Source: Chionoecetes opilio (lineage: Eukaryota > Arthropoda > Malacostraca > Decapoda > Majidae). From it: a stretch of DNA of 64,000 bases. This document shows positions 52,811-63,785 of this stretch, piece by piece. Location: contig JACEEZ010021752.1 in assembly GCA_016584305.1 (NCBI GenBank), forward strand, positions 55,997 through 119,996, given 5' to 3'. The notes under the pieces were generated by a model. That model saw nothing but the letters and a program-made list of their open reading frames with translations, had not been told where the DNA came from and made no database searches. The number at the start of each line of letters is the position of its first letter. Position 1 is the first letter of the stretch. A program made the position numbers and the translations under genes.

Positions 52811-55800
52811 CTGCACCAGCACGAGATGAGAACTTTGTGTGAGGCCACAGAATTATTACTATGCGTCAATAAACTCATCATCATCACATCTTTCTCACTT
52901 CCCAGCAGGACAGGTGCAGCTCAGTGACCAGGTGTTAAACCATGACAGGTGCAGTTCAGTGACCAGGTGTTAAAGCATGGAAAAACCAGTAACACTAATG
53001 GGAAAGGTCATTAATGTTCTGATCTGCAATTCTTTCTGACATGAGAGTACGATTCTTCATCATTTTGCAGCATTACTGTATTAAATGGCTTAGAAGGGGC
53101 TTAAAAAACAAAATTCCGGTGATATCTCCCCTTGCATCTTCTAACATGCAAGTATGGGATTGGCTTACGGTCTGGGTTGGCAACAGATGATGGCTTCTCT
53201 ACAATGTCACCTCAATACCAGATAAGTATACTGTACACTTACACCTCAAAGTATTTACTGTACCATAATATATTCATTTAACCCATTGAGCCCAACAGGA
53301 AAAAAAATATTTTTCACCATTCAGACTAGGCCACTTTTGACAAAATTAATTTTAGCTTGACCCTACTTAAATCATAAAACTGTAATATAGAAACATGTTG
53401 TTATCACTTTCACAATAAGTACACCAAACACAATAAGTACAGGCACTGCCCTGCTTACATACATTCAAGTGACATCCTTTCAGGGATACAAACAAATCTG
53501 TCTGTAAATACAAATTGTGGTTTTCACAACATAAGAACATAAGAAAAAATAAGAAAATAAGGAAGCTCCAAGAGGCCGTGAGACCTACACGAAGTAGTTC
53601 CTGTTACTTAACACTATCTACATCCACCTTTCATCCCCATCCATGAATTTATCTAGCCTCCTTTTAAAGCTCCCTAATGACTCCGCACTGACCACCTGTC
53701 TACTGACTCCATTCCAATAATTCACCACCCTATTTGTAAACCAGTTTTTCCCTATTTCCTTTCTAAATCTATGCTTTTCCAGTTTGAATATGTTACTTCT
53801 TGTTCTACCCTGCTTAACAGCCATAAGAACTTTTCCTACACTACACCACTACAGTCCTAAGTCCTACACCACTTTCCTACTACTACTTTTTTCCTTTTCC
53901 TTTTTTCTCCTTTATTGTATCCCTTTAACCACTTTTAATGTGAGAGTATTGTACCCTCACACACACCTAGGGAAAGCAAATACACAAATATCTCATCACC
54001 TCGTCATGTCTCCGAAGCATTAGAATGAAGCCAGTGGCAAAGGTCACAGCAAGAACCATCAAACCATATCATCTAAGGCTGGTTAAGTATGCTGTTAAGT
54101 ATCATTGGTATATAGCTGTGATGCACATATATTTCTTTTTGCAATGCTGTGTGCAGTAATCAGTATTAACAGTAGTATTGTTGGCTTTATATACATTTCT
54201 AGTCAAGCACAAACAACAGGAACCAATTATGTATTCAAGAAGAAAATCCCCTGATTGTGACCTTGCAACTCTGTAGCAGCAGGTGGCTAGCTATCCTGCC
54301 CTCTTATAGTTTTTTTTTAAGTATGTGCGAATTCATAAAAAAATAGATACTCTGGGTTTTGAGCCACCCCACACGTTGGGAGAAGGCTTTATGTATGAAA
54401 AAAGTGTGTTTATACATACTACAAGAGGCAGAAAATAATCTATGCCATGCCATGTAAGGTGGTACACAGGAAAGATAAGAAAAAAGAAAGAAAAATCTGC
54501 ACATCTCTCCCAACAGGTCATGTAACACAAGATAACATTACAGCACCAAACTGTATACTGGCCACTCATAGACACAGGGGACACAGACACACAGAATTAC
54601 CCTCACCTGTGGCAGTGTGCATCGGGCCATGACAGTGCCATTGGACTTCACCAGCAGGAGTATCGGCCTGTCCTTGGCAACTTTGGTAGCCTGACGCAGC
54701 TTGGGCTTACTGGTCCCAAAGTCTGTCTGCACCAGGTGAATGATGGGGCCGGCCGCCTGCTTGCTCATGAGGTCCTTTACTTCATTTGCCATCTAGGAAA
54801 AGATGTGACATCAGCACTGCTGCTTCTATAATTCACTAGAAGGGTCAGCTCCCTGCAAACCCTTGTCATTTCCTTCATATTCTATAGTTCGTTTCAGTTC
54901 TTGTTAACTGGGAGTCATGCTTTTCAACGGCACTCTCCCTACGTCTTTCTCTTCCTCTCTGGGGTCTTTATTTAGTTTTCTTTCTTTTCATTATGTATTA
55001 TTTCTTTTTTTTCTTTCTTCTTATTTTTCTATGGTCATAACCAAAATGTTGCTGTTCTTTTTGACTTCTTCCACATTCGCACCTTCTCAAACAAATTACT
55101 CCCCCACTATTCCTCTTCCTCTACTAGGTAAGGTTGTTGTTAGCTCACACTTTTCTTTCTTTCATTACTGTAAGTATTACTGATAACCGTTTTTTTCGTA
55201 TTCTTCTAATAAGCATTCAATCATTTTAAATTTAATCAAATGATAAACCCATACAATAGGGGTTGCCACATCTCTCTTGCTGGATATTGTATTCAAATTC
55301 AAATGCTAAACTCCTGCATTCACTTCCTATCTTTCAAATTCAAATGCTAAACTCCTGCATTCACTTCATGTCCCATTCACAGGTGTCCATGTATGCTTTT
55401 CTATGCACTTTGATACCATGTCCCCTAATGTGCCTGTACTTTGTTCCTGTTTTTGTTTTTGCTCTAGTACTTAAGTTTACTCTTTAGCTTGTTCTTATCG
55501 CTTTGTTTTTTGTATGTATGCCTTCGGGCGAGAATAAAATTATTATTATTATTACTATTATTATCACTTCCTATCTGAATAACACTGTATATCCCTTGTT
55601 TTTCTTGTGGTAACATATATCTTCATGAGAAATAAGAGTCACTCACCTGCACGTTGGCATCCACCCTGATGTGCGCCCTTAAGTGTTTCATCAAGTCCTC
55701 AAATGCCTCGGCTATGCAGCAGCGCGTCAGGTGTGGCAACAGCTGACCACAAACACTGCTGTGCCATTCCTGGATATCCCTGTCTAGGTTAAGCAGCCTG

Positions 55801-58800
55801 AGAAAATAAGAAACTCTTTAAAATCTCATACTCAAATCTTTTCCGATATGAATAATAATGATCTTCGATGCAATATAAGTATGCATTGTTAACCCCTTGA
55901 GGCCCAGAACGTAATTGCCATTGTAATTTGGGTACCATTAGACGATTTTTAGTGACTATAAGCAATATTTTATAGATATGACCTGTATAGTATCCTTGTC
56001 CACTAGCTAATTTGGTATATTAAGTGACTTTTCTTAATTTTATGGCTCAACAACAGACAATTTTTGTTAGCCAAGGAAAGATCTGGGCGTGAAGGGGTTC
56101 AAGTAAGATTCATCCTCATGGCCATAACCTTCCCTCGGTCCATGCATAAGTCTTCTGGCAGCCTGGAAACATAGTAATCAGAGACGCCACAGTAAGTAAG
56201 AAGGCCTGATCAAAGGGGAGTCAGATGACCTCTTTGTCCCACCAAGCGGCCGCCCTCGGTGATCGGCAAGCTTGTTTTACAACCAAGACAACCAGGGTTC
56301 AAATCTTAAGCCAGGTTGAAATTTTTTAGGCTGGTTTCCTTTCACACCAAATCCATGTCCCCAAATGTCTGACAATGTTGAATGAGCAGACAATGAAGAA
56401 GGTCCACTAATCTATAGTCTATTTTTTTTAACAAGGCAAAAGATCCATTCTATCTTAAGATCTCATGCTTAAAATTATGCCTATGTTTACCTGATATATG
56501 GTTAAATATGATAAAATACAGCTGAAATTTAGAAGAAGCGTAGTATTCCCTTCTCCTGGCATCAAATATCAGTCAGTAAGCAGCAAGGGGTTCAGGATTT
56601 TTTGATAAGTAAAAAAAAATAGACTATAGGTACCTCAGCTCAATGTTGTGCAAATAAAAGAAATATGTGAGCATGGAAGAAGTTATCAGAAGGTAAATAG
56701 TGGGGTCATTGGGTCACATGATGGGGGAAAGGGCGGTGAATAGGGAAGTAAAGGAGGCACTCAGGGATAGCATGATGGTTCCAACAGTGACATCTTCAAG
56801 TGAGACCTGGACGTGGAATAAATGCCAGTGATCTATGAGTCAAGCAATGTTAAATGAGTTAGCTGAGGGGTGGCTGTGCTAGTAACCCCTTGAGGCCCAG
56901 AACGTAATTTTCATTGTAATATAACCACCATTCGACGATTTTAATGTACATAAGCAATATTTTATAGATATGACCTGTTTAGTATCCTTGTCCACTAGCT
57001 AATTTGGTTTATTTAGTTACTTTTTTGTATTCTATGGCTTACAATAGACAATTTCATATAGCAAAGGAAAGATCTGGGCATGAAGGGGTTAACAGAATGG
57101 ATGGAGAGAGTACTGAAATATGAATGGAAGATTTGGCATGACTGATAAGGGAGAAAGAGTAAACAGTGGAGTGGTGGAGTGCAGTGCTCTGAGATGGTTT
57201 GGACACCTAGAGAGGATGGGTGAGGGTGACATGACAAGAGGGATGCATGAGTAGAATGGATGCTGGGAGTGTGAGGGAGCGACCCCTTGTTAACCCCTTC
57301 ACGCCCAGATCTTTCCTTTGCTATAAAAAATGGTCTGTGTCGAGCCATAAAATTAACAAAATAAACCACATTAGTTAGTGGACAAGGATACTAAACAGGT
57401 CATATCTATAAATTATTGCTTATATTCACTAAAAATCGTCTAATGGTACCCAAATTACAAAAGAAATTACGTTCTGGGCCTCAAGGTGTTAAACGGGGAG
57501 ACAGAGTGCTGGAGCATGTGAGAGGGGATTGAAGGGTGCCAGAATGAGGTGCATGGACAGGTGGACATGGAGACTCCTCTGTCGTGGCTGAACCCTGGAG
57601 GGAATGCAAAGGAACAGGCATCAGTGTAGACTAGACCACACAAACCCATGTCCTCTAGCAAAGAAAAATATGTCTCCGTCAGTGAGCTTCGAACTCACAG
57701 TCAAGCAGGGATAGAAACAATTCTCCCTCTGAGGATTGGATAAGAAAGATTAGAAAACTATAGTTCTCACATTTCAATACAGCAAACCTCTCTCACCTCT
57801 CCTTCGTTCCCGCATCGATGGCTCCATGAATCCGGTGTTCCCACTCCCTCATGGCGTGCAGGGCAGCCACACCATTGCCCTCGGCCCTCGCCGCCTCCTT
57901 GCCACACAGACCACGGATGCGAGTGTTACTCTGGCCCGCCTTACCCTGAGGAGTATATCCCGTGTGTCATTCTTACACTCATCTTGGTAAAGTTATGAAG
58001 CACTATTTTGTGGCAAAGATATGAATGAACTAAAATAGAAGACAAAGCTAGTACTGGCATAGAGTTCCAGGCTGTGGTGTTTCCTTACAACACTCTCAAT
58101 GACAAAGCTGCCAACGTCTGCTGTGTTGAGGAGATGTGTGCCACAGCAGGGCTCCATGGACTCCAGGGATTCCACAGCACACTCCCGCCGGCTGCCTGGG
58201 TCTCCTTGTGCCTTGGTGGAGATGACGTGTACAGTGTAAGGGTACAGCTCCCCGGGCACCAGCGTCACCCTGCCCTCCTCCATCAGCTCCCGGAAGCTGA
58301 GGGTCCTGCGATGGATAGGACGCCTCTGGGCTATCCAACTCTACAAGGAAATACAAGTACTATATGCTGAGTGTACCTACAAGCCGTTGTCCTTACATGC
58401 TCCTTAAAGATATCTCTATACCCCTAACCTACACATAGGATACTCAATTCCTCTGTAGGATTCTCTCAAAGGAAGCTGCAAGAAAGAGACTGTATATGGG
58501 ATACCTGGACACAATTTCATTTATAATCTGATGATAGGGGAATGAGTGTTTGATCTTAAACTGTGCATGGTGTATACTGAGGGCAGATAACCAGACAAGC
58601 TGATCCTACCTTGACCCCGCGCTGTGCCTGGGTGAGGGCGGTGAGGGAGAGGCTCTGGTAGGTGTGCAGCTGGAGCAGCAGGTGGTCGGGAGTCACCCTG
58701 GAAGAGGTCTGGCACGACACCCCTGAAACACATGACCTGCACACCTCAGCCACTCAGCACTCACTGGTGGCAGTCTGACAGCTACAGGATTGAGGGTTAG

Positions 58801-61800
58801 GTTACGTTAGGTTAGTTTGAGGGTTAGGTTAAGTTAGGTTAGTTTGAGGGGTAGGTTAAGTTTGGTTAGTTTAAGGGTTAGGTTAGGTTAGTTTAAGGGT
58901 TAGGTTAGGTTAATTTAAGGGTTAGGTTAAGTTAGATTAGTTTAAGGGTTAGGTTAGGTTAGTTTAAGGGTTAGGTTAAGTTAGATTAGTTAAAGGGTTA
59001 GGTTGGGTTAGTTTAAGGGTTAGGTTAGGTTAGTTTAAGGTTAGGTTAGGTTAGTTTAAGGGTTAGGTTAGCCTCACCATGCCGCGCCACCACAGCTCTG
59101 CCCGCAGCCTTATGTGCAAAACTTCACTTATGTAAAATAGCAAAATAAAAACTCTCCTAGATTAATTTTTTTATCAAGCATAACTTTTCATCAACATAAC
59201 AATATCATCTCTGGCATTTGGCAAGGTGAAGGATATCTGAAATGTTGAATATGAAATGAAAACAACAATGTTGAAGTATATATATATAAAAAAAATTCTT
59301 CTACGTATATAATTATTCAAATGAACATACGTAATTATTTTTTGCATACCATGCTTGTTTACCAAGTTTCAAGACGTGGTGCAACAAAACTGTCATTCAC
59401 TGCAACCACAAGTACCATTTTGGACCTTAAACTATGATAACTCAAGGATCCGATATCTGCTTCAGCTCAAGTCAACAGCCGAGGCATACCTGTGCATGTC
59501 CCGGGAGTGACGGTGACGCCTTAGTGTTATCCGGGGACTCCTGCTTAACACTAAATAGAGGCACCCAGGGACTCTTTTGAACTGAGGTGCCAACACTTAT
59601 TAAGATGTTCCCTATAACTGTCTCCTTCCCTGACTGGCAGACTGGCAGACTGGCAGACAGATACACGAATGACAACTTTTCCATCTCGTCCTAAGACACG
59701 AATAGACAAAGGCCAGTAACCTTCACCTCAAATAAGTACTAAAAAAAAAGGCTGTTTAAAAGGTCTAAATAAAAATATCTGAGTATAGAAAGTGACACAA
59801 GTGTCGGCTGTAGGCACAGCCATGACCAGTCCACCGGACCAGCACTGGCGACCCAGGGGAAATGATGATGTGATACTCATCCTTTACTCATAACTAAACT
59901 ATGAAGCCTACAATTATGGCAATAACATCTTCATTAGGAAGAAGAATGAGTTCTTCTTGTGGTGTTTGTTTTAAATTTCTTGCTTAAATATTTGAGGATA
60001 TAATTATATTATGACAGTGGGAATTACACCATATTTTTCTCAAAAACCTCCACCCTGAAAGAATGATTCCCACCAGCATGCCCATTGTTTGGAGGAAAAA
60101 GAAAATAAAGATATGAAATTCTCCTTCTCAGCCTTCCCATGTAAATAAAGAACAACGTACAAGCCACCTGCGTCACAACAGTGGTGGGCATTGGGGCAGG
60201 ATAGAAATATTTGGGTACAAAACCTCAAATGAATAAAACAAATCCTCCTTACCTGTAATACCCTTGATGACGCTGTTGAGCAGGTGTGTGGCCGTGTGGT
60301 GCCTCATACAGCCAGCCGTGTGGTCTCGCATATCCTGGCCACCACCCTGTCCCCCACGGCCACCTCGCCGTGCTCCAGGGCCACCCAGTGCACCAGGTAG
60401 CCACCAACATTGTCCACAGAGCTCACTCTCACCTCGGCACCCCCCGTCTCCAGCCTGCCGGTGTCGCCCTCCTGTCCGCCAGCCTCGTGGTAGAAGTTTG
60501 TGGCTTCCAGGATGATGCCGAGGGTTGCACTGCCTCTCGCCTTTTCCACTCGGGTACCGTCAACGACCAGAGCCGAGATACTCGTTTCGACGGCAGGAAA
60601 TTCATAGTTTCCCTCAGAATCACTGTTATAAAGGTATTTTGCACTGTCGTCGGTAGGGGGCAAGCTTGATCCACGGAGGTCCTGCAGTAACTTTTCCTCT
60701 TTGTCCACCTCCAATCCATAGCATGCTTTTATCTGGCCTCTCTTGCCTTTTGTCTTGCCTCTTGCATTGCCCCCTCCAGCCCTTCTTCATCCACCACAAG
60801 GCCATACACCTGGGCGAGTTCATTGATGAGGGTGGTGGTGAAGCCGTAGGTGGCGTACAGCTTGTGTGCTGCACCACCAGGGAGGGTGCTGCCTGAGGCC
60901 TGCCACTGCTGTAGGTGTGAATGCATGTCTTCAATGCCCTCCACAATTCTTGGCACATGGAAACTTGAGATACTTGCTAACTCTGGTCTCTCCAGAACCA
61001 ACTCTTTCCAGCCTCTGAAAATACAAACTCATTAAGAGAAACAAAGGAAGCCACCATTGGTGACTGTTGTATATAATGCATTAACGTGAATCCTCTGTCA
61101 CGTGTACATCAATGTGTATTGAAATAGTGCACTCTCTCTCTTTCATGGTAGCCAACAAGTGTTCGTGAAACATATAAAAGCTGGACACAATAATTTTCTA
61201 GCTTAAGATACACTTGGTTCATACACTTGAGGCTTTTATATCAGGCTCATCATAACCACTTCCATCGCGAGGCATTACTGTCACAAACATTTATTTAATG
61301 TTATATTTTTAACGCTTTGTGCCTATAGTGGTGGTAGGCTATAGTGCTGGTAGCCTATAGTGGTGGTAGGCTATAGTGCTGGTAGCCTATAGTGGTGGTA
61401 GGCTCTTCTTTCAATGAGGACTTTATTTGTTAGCCCGGTAGGTTTCCACTTAGAAACCGTGATGGTTGGCCTTAGCCTTTGGTGGCACAGGCAGGATTTT
61501 TAGTGTCACCTGTGATGATTAGACCTTTAAAAGCTCATTCCCCCCCTCCTGGTGTCCTCCAAGGCACTCACCGTCAAAGGCAGGGTTGATGGGCACCTTT
61601 ACTTTCAACAGTAATTCTACTTAGCCTGTTTTAGCCTCCCAGGCAGGGGCGTGTCAAGGAAATACTAGTTAATACACCATCATTTCCAGCAGTAATTAGA
61701 ATGCTTCGCTCCTGCTCCTCCTGTCTATCCGAGGCACCGAGGCTTCTTACCCGACTCGACCTGGGGGACCAACACTAATGTGGATGGAAAATCTTCTGGG

Positions 61801-63186
61801 ACTCTGTCGTGTCTGGACTGCTGCCACGGCCTCCCGGCCCTCCCAGCCAAACCAACCGGCCAACTGCTGCTGACTAGAGCTCAGTTAGACACCCCGTCCC
61901 CCCTTTTCAGCATTCCTCTCTACCCACGACTCCACGACCTCTACCTGCTGGCCGACGAGACTATGGATGTTGGTCTGTGGCCGGCCTGACCCCCCCCCAC
62001 CCCCTCCAGCACTCCACTCTATTAGCGATGCCACGGCCTCTCCCTAGTGGACAAGAAGCTATGCGGGTATACGGGCTTCTTTCCTGAACCCGGGGAATTG
62101 TGGCCCGTACCAAGAGTCATGATGAAGGTCGAGCGACGAACGACGAACGACTGAGGAAGGGTACCATAGAAGGGATATTTTTCGGAACGAAGAGCAGCGA
62201 CGACGGTCGGCACGAAGACACGGGGGTACCCTTCCTCGGTTGTTCATCGTTCGTCGCTCGACCTTCATCATGACTCTTGGTACGGGCCTGTGTCTTTCCC
62301 TGTGCCGTCCTGTCCAGCCGACGGTCTGCTGTTGGGTGTCTGTCTCGGGAGAAACAGCGCCGAGTTACTACTTGTGCCATTTCTAGTGCTGTGTTAGTAA
62401 ATTTGATGGTTTTTCCTCTCCTTTCCCTCTCGACAGACAACCCCGGGGAAGCAACGAGTGAGAAAAAGTGGCCAAAGTGGGGATAGATCTGCCTAGTCTT
62501 CTACATCTTACGATGCCCTGCAGTTCGCGTCCCTCAGTCGGCGCACCCAGGAATTTTTTTCGGGGAGGGACAATTTTTTTTAATTGTGGCTAGAGAAAAA
62601 ACCTCCTGCCGTGACGCCATGACACCTGAGACTGGCGCCAGATCACATCAGATGCTGATTATCTCCAACACGCTGGCGACTCATACTTTTTACCAGCAAC
62701 GTGTGAACGGTGGATAGCCTGCGACTTTATCAGCCATACCAGGTACATTCGCTCTGGGAGAGCAAGAAGCTGATGACAAAAGAAGCCAGCATCCCACGTC
62801 AAAGCATCACCGTGTAAACTGGCCTTTAGGGTATTCTGATTTCTTACAACAAAGGAAACTTCGGGGGGGGGAGCTGGGTGCGCCCGTGCTCCCTGGTGCT
62901 TTGATTTGGCTATTATACATTCCAATGTCTAAAAAAACCCAGAGAGAGACCAAGCCTCCAGCAAACCCACCTGGACACATCCATCTGTGTGTCAAAGAAG
63001 AGCTGTTCCTCATGGTCCAGAATGGTGGTGATGCAAGGCAGCTGTGCGGCCACCTCCGGGTAGGCTGCCCCCAGGGTGTCCGCCACCACCCTGGCCAGCG
63101 CTCCCAGGCTGCGGCGCCCCCGGCTGAAGCCAAACTGCTTGTGCCCGATGGAGAGTGACCGCTTGATGATGTGGTTGAGGTTGTAG
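52586..63186 (-). CDS. AARS2: Mitochondrial alanyl-tRNA synthetase, 3' part (8 exons; 5' end outside window)
   Basis: The enzyme charges mitochondrial tRNA-Ala and clears mischarged Ser- and Gly-tRNA with its editing domain. The eight exons join in consistent phases and give about 680 residues. In order they hold the end of the catalytic region (YNLNHIIKRS, HKLYATYGF), a linker (PPTDDSAKYLY, a segment typical of the mitochondrial paralog), the editing core (ATNFYHEAGGQEGDTG), metal ligands HHTATHLL and CCGTHLL, and a C-terminal domain ending LIGKRC. CCGTH, rather than the cytosolic CGGTH form, supports AARS2. About 300 N-terminal residues (transit peptide, class II motifs 1-3) should lie right of the window. 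The exon 60,253-61,014 has two one-base losses. The cytosolic paralog is less likely but not formally excluded without the N-terminus. Confidence 0.93.
52905..52980. repeat. 36-bp tandem duplication
   Basis: ACAGGTGCAGCTCAGTGACC and AGGTGTTAAACCATG twice, in the last AARS2 intron. Confidence 0.85.
53524..53826 (-). pseudogene. CR1-like LINE 3' fragment
   Basis: Minus-strand translation IGKNWFTNRVVNYWNGVS, AESLGSFKRRLDKF and GDERW. In the last AARS2 intron. Confidence 0.8.
54607..54792 (-). CDS. AARS2: AARS2 exon: C-terminal domain
   Basis: 186 nt, phase 0, encode MANEVKDLMSKQAAGPIIHLV, then KDRPILLLVKSNGTVMARC to LPQ. This resembles the small C-terminal alpha/beta module where a beta strand (PILLL) precedes a GKV/GTV turn. 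Acceptor TTTTCCTAG, donor GTGAGG. Confidence 0.8.
54885..55175 (+). repeat. Dispersed pyrimidine-rich repeat, copy B
   Basis: Same landmarks (TTTTCAACGGCACTCTCCC, CAAATTACTCCCCCACTATT, TAGGTAAGGTTGTTG) as copy A, in an AARS2 intron. Confidence 0.7.
55434..55563 (+). mobile_element. LINE 3' tail ending (ATT)n, copy B
   Basis: Same ending as copy A at 20.55 kb, with GAGAATAAAATTATTATT. It lies in an AARS2 intron next to exon 55,647-55,797. Confidence 0.7.
55647..55797 (-). CDS. AARS2: AARS2 exon: C-terminal helical region
   Basis: 151 nt encode LLNLDRDIQEWHSSVCGQL and RCCIAEAFEDLMKHLRAHI to VDANVQ. Helix-rich composition with no catalytic motif. Placement rests on consistent phase (AG|G to CAG) and on being between two recognised exons. 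Acceptor TTTTCTCAG, donor GTGAGT. Confidence 0.8.
55889..56101 (-). mobile_element. TTAA-bounded MITE copy 14, inverted
   Basis: Reverse-orientation copy in an AARS2 intron; the right TTAA is mutated to TTCA. Confidence 0.84.
56240..56405 (+). mobile_element. Possible second tRNA-derived SINE
   Basis: CTCGGTGATCGGCAAGC then CCAGGGTTCAAATCTTAAG resembles a tRNA T arm (B box GGTTCAAATC). A body with GGTTTCCTTTCACACC follows. The A box is weak and there is no second copy in the window. Confidence 0.35.
56882..57092 (-). mobile_element. TTAA-bounded MITE copy 15, inverted
   Basis: Reverse-orientation copy in the same AARS2 intron as copies 14 and 16; left end GTAACCCCTTGAGG. Confidence 0.84.
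57290..57492 (+). mobile_element. TTAA-bounded MITE copy 16
   Basis: Forward copy 200 bases from copy 15, forming an inverted pair; the end reads TCAAGGTGTTAA. Confidence 0.84.
57797..57945 (-). CDS. AARS2: AARS2 exon: C-terminal domain start
   Basis: 149 nt encode GKAGQSNTRIRGLCGKEA, GNGVAALHAMREWEHR and AIDAGTKE plus a split Arg codon. The KGQSNTRIRGLCG stretch matches the KGTTRLLAVTG-type motif that follows the editing zinc site in the family. Acceptor CTCCTCAG, donor GTGAGA. Confidence 0.85.
58089..58340 (-). CDS. AARS2: AARS2 exon: editing domain CCGTH metal motif
   Basis: 252 nt, phase 0 at both ends, encode RRTLSFRELMEEGRVTL, PGELYPYTVHVIST, ECAVESLESMEPCCGTHLL and TADVGSFVIESV. CCGTHLL supplies Cys and His ligands of the editing-site zinc, partner of HTATH in the upstream exon. 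Acceptor TTGTAG, donor GTAAGG. Confidence 0.92.
58610..58722 (-). CDS. AARS2: AARS2 exon: editing domain middle
   Basis: 113 nt encode VSCQTSSRVTPDHLLLQLH and SLTALTQAQRGVK, after completing a Gly codon from the previous exon. This matches the region after the HTATH motif (GS-LNPEQLRLD-type). Acceptor TGTTTCAG, donor GTAGGATC. Confidence 0.85.
58790..59072. repeat. Interstitial TTAGG-like array
   Basis: About ten units of 22-27 bases made of GGGTTAGGTTAAGTTAGG plus TTAGTTTAA. It lies 70 bases upstream (gene sense) of AARS2 exon 58,610-58,722. Confidence 0.9.
59080..60240. other. AARS2 intron, unassigned
   Basis: No repeats of known type or exons beyond a short GGCAGACT triplication at 59,636-59,656 were seen. 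Confidence 0.4.
60253..61014 (-). CDS. AARS2: AARS2 large exon: tRNA-binding and editing region, two frameshifts
   Basis: A 762-nt exon from acceptor TTTCAG to donor GTAAGG. The frame reads GWKELVLERPEL to QKAREAR and then hits TAA near 60,729. Reading resumes one frame over with KACYGLEVDKEEKLL, PPTDDSAKYLYN and NFYHEAGGQEGDTG, and hits TGA near 60,305. It resumes again with MRHHTATHLLNSVIKGIT. Each change equals one missing base, and the homologous spacing is preserved across both. With two added bases the phase fits both neighbouring exons. Indel errors in the assembly are the simplest explanation. Confidence 0.88.
61318..61404. repeat. 38-bp tandem repeat, 2.3 units
   Basis: GCCTATAGTGGTGGTAGGCT and ATAGTGCTGGTA alternate; each unit is itself a near-palindromic pair. 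Confidence 0.88.
61405..62100. other. AARS2 intron, unassigned
   Basis: GC-rich, no feature recognised; the plus-strand frame at 61,780 shows no family motif. Confidence 0.35.
62102..62288. mobile_element. 187-bp foldback element
   Basis: 64-base arms starting GGCCCGTACCAAGAGTCATG and containing GAAGGTCGAGCGACGAACGA are mirrored with few changes. In the AARS2 intron next to exon 62,971. Confidence 0.88.
62971..63186 (-). CDS. AARS2: AARS2 exon: end of aminoacylation region
   Basis: 216 nt encode YNLNHIIKRSLSIGHKQF, then LGALARVVADTLGAAYPE and TTILDHEEQLFFDTQ. It aligns by eye with the helical region after the class II catalytic core of alanyl-tRNA synthetases (RRILRRAVR, ETLGDAYPEL). Acceptor TTTGTAG and donor GTGGGT. 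It opens in phase 2 from an exon outside the window. Confidence 0.9.
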
Positions 63187-63545
63187 CTACAAAGTGGGAC
63201 AGAGAGTGAAGGTTATGCTGTCCAATATATTTCACAGGGTTAAAGCATTATGTTCTCCAAGTCCCCAAATTAAATGAAGAGCTCAGCAGTAAATACATAG
63301 TTTGAATGTTTCTTAACCTATATGATTCATGACAAGTGTGTGTATAGTGAGGACTAAGGTACAGGGCAAGATTCTTGTCACATCAGCATCCTTAAATCAC
63401 CATGGAATGTCCCTCTCTCAAATAGTAAGACTCATGAGGACAAAGTTGACTACATTCTCTCATCAATGAGAGGAATACATATTTGATAATGATGTATCAT
63501 TAGTAAGTATTTCCTGTGGTGGAGCTTTAAGCACCTCCATTGGCG
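63187..63545. other. AARS2 intron, unassigned
   Basis: No exon for the upstream catalytic region was found here or in 63,786-64,000, so the next 5' exon is outside the window. Confidence 0.5.
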
Positions 63546-63785
63546 TTACAATTTGACGTCAGGTTTCATCCGAACGCTTGAACGCAATTATGTCCTTGGT
63601 GTAGAGAAACCGTTGTACCACCACCGCTGTCTCCTGATTTGGTTAAACTCAAATAAATATACAAGGATACACATCTGCTACGAGGCAGACATAACTCAAA
63701 AAGACTACGGTGGTGATACAATCCTTTACTGCAAGGACATTACTGCATGCAAGCGTTCGGACGAAAACTGACAGTAAATGGTATC
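63546..63785. mobile_element. 240-bp element with about 50-bp inverted ends
   Basis: Left TCATCCGAACGCTTGAACGC and TATGTCCTTG are mirrored at the right as CAAGGACATTACTGCATGCA and AGCGTTCGGACGA. The outer 20 bases are diverged. A 72-residue plus frame inside has no family match. Confidence 0.7.

Noticed and set aside
53280..53470. Possible 17th TTAA MITE copy (TAACCCATTGAGCCCAACAGG)
   Set aside because: Only the first 15 or so bases resemble the family; the internal blocks and the other end are absent.
63553..63771. 72-residue plus-strand frame
   Set aside because: Spans the interior and one arm of an inverted-repeat element; no motif of a transposase.
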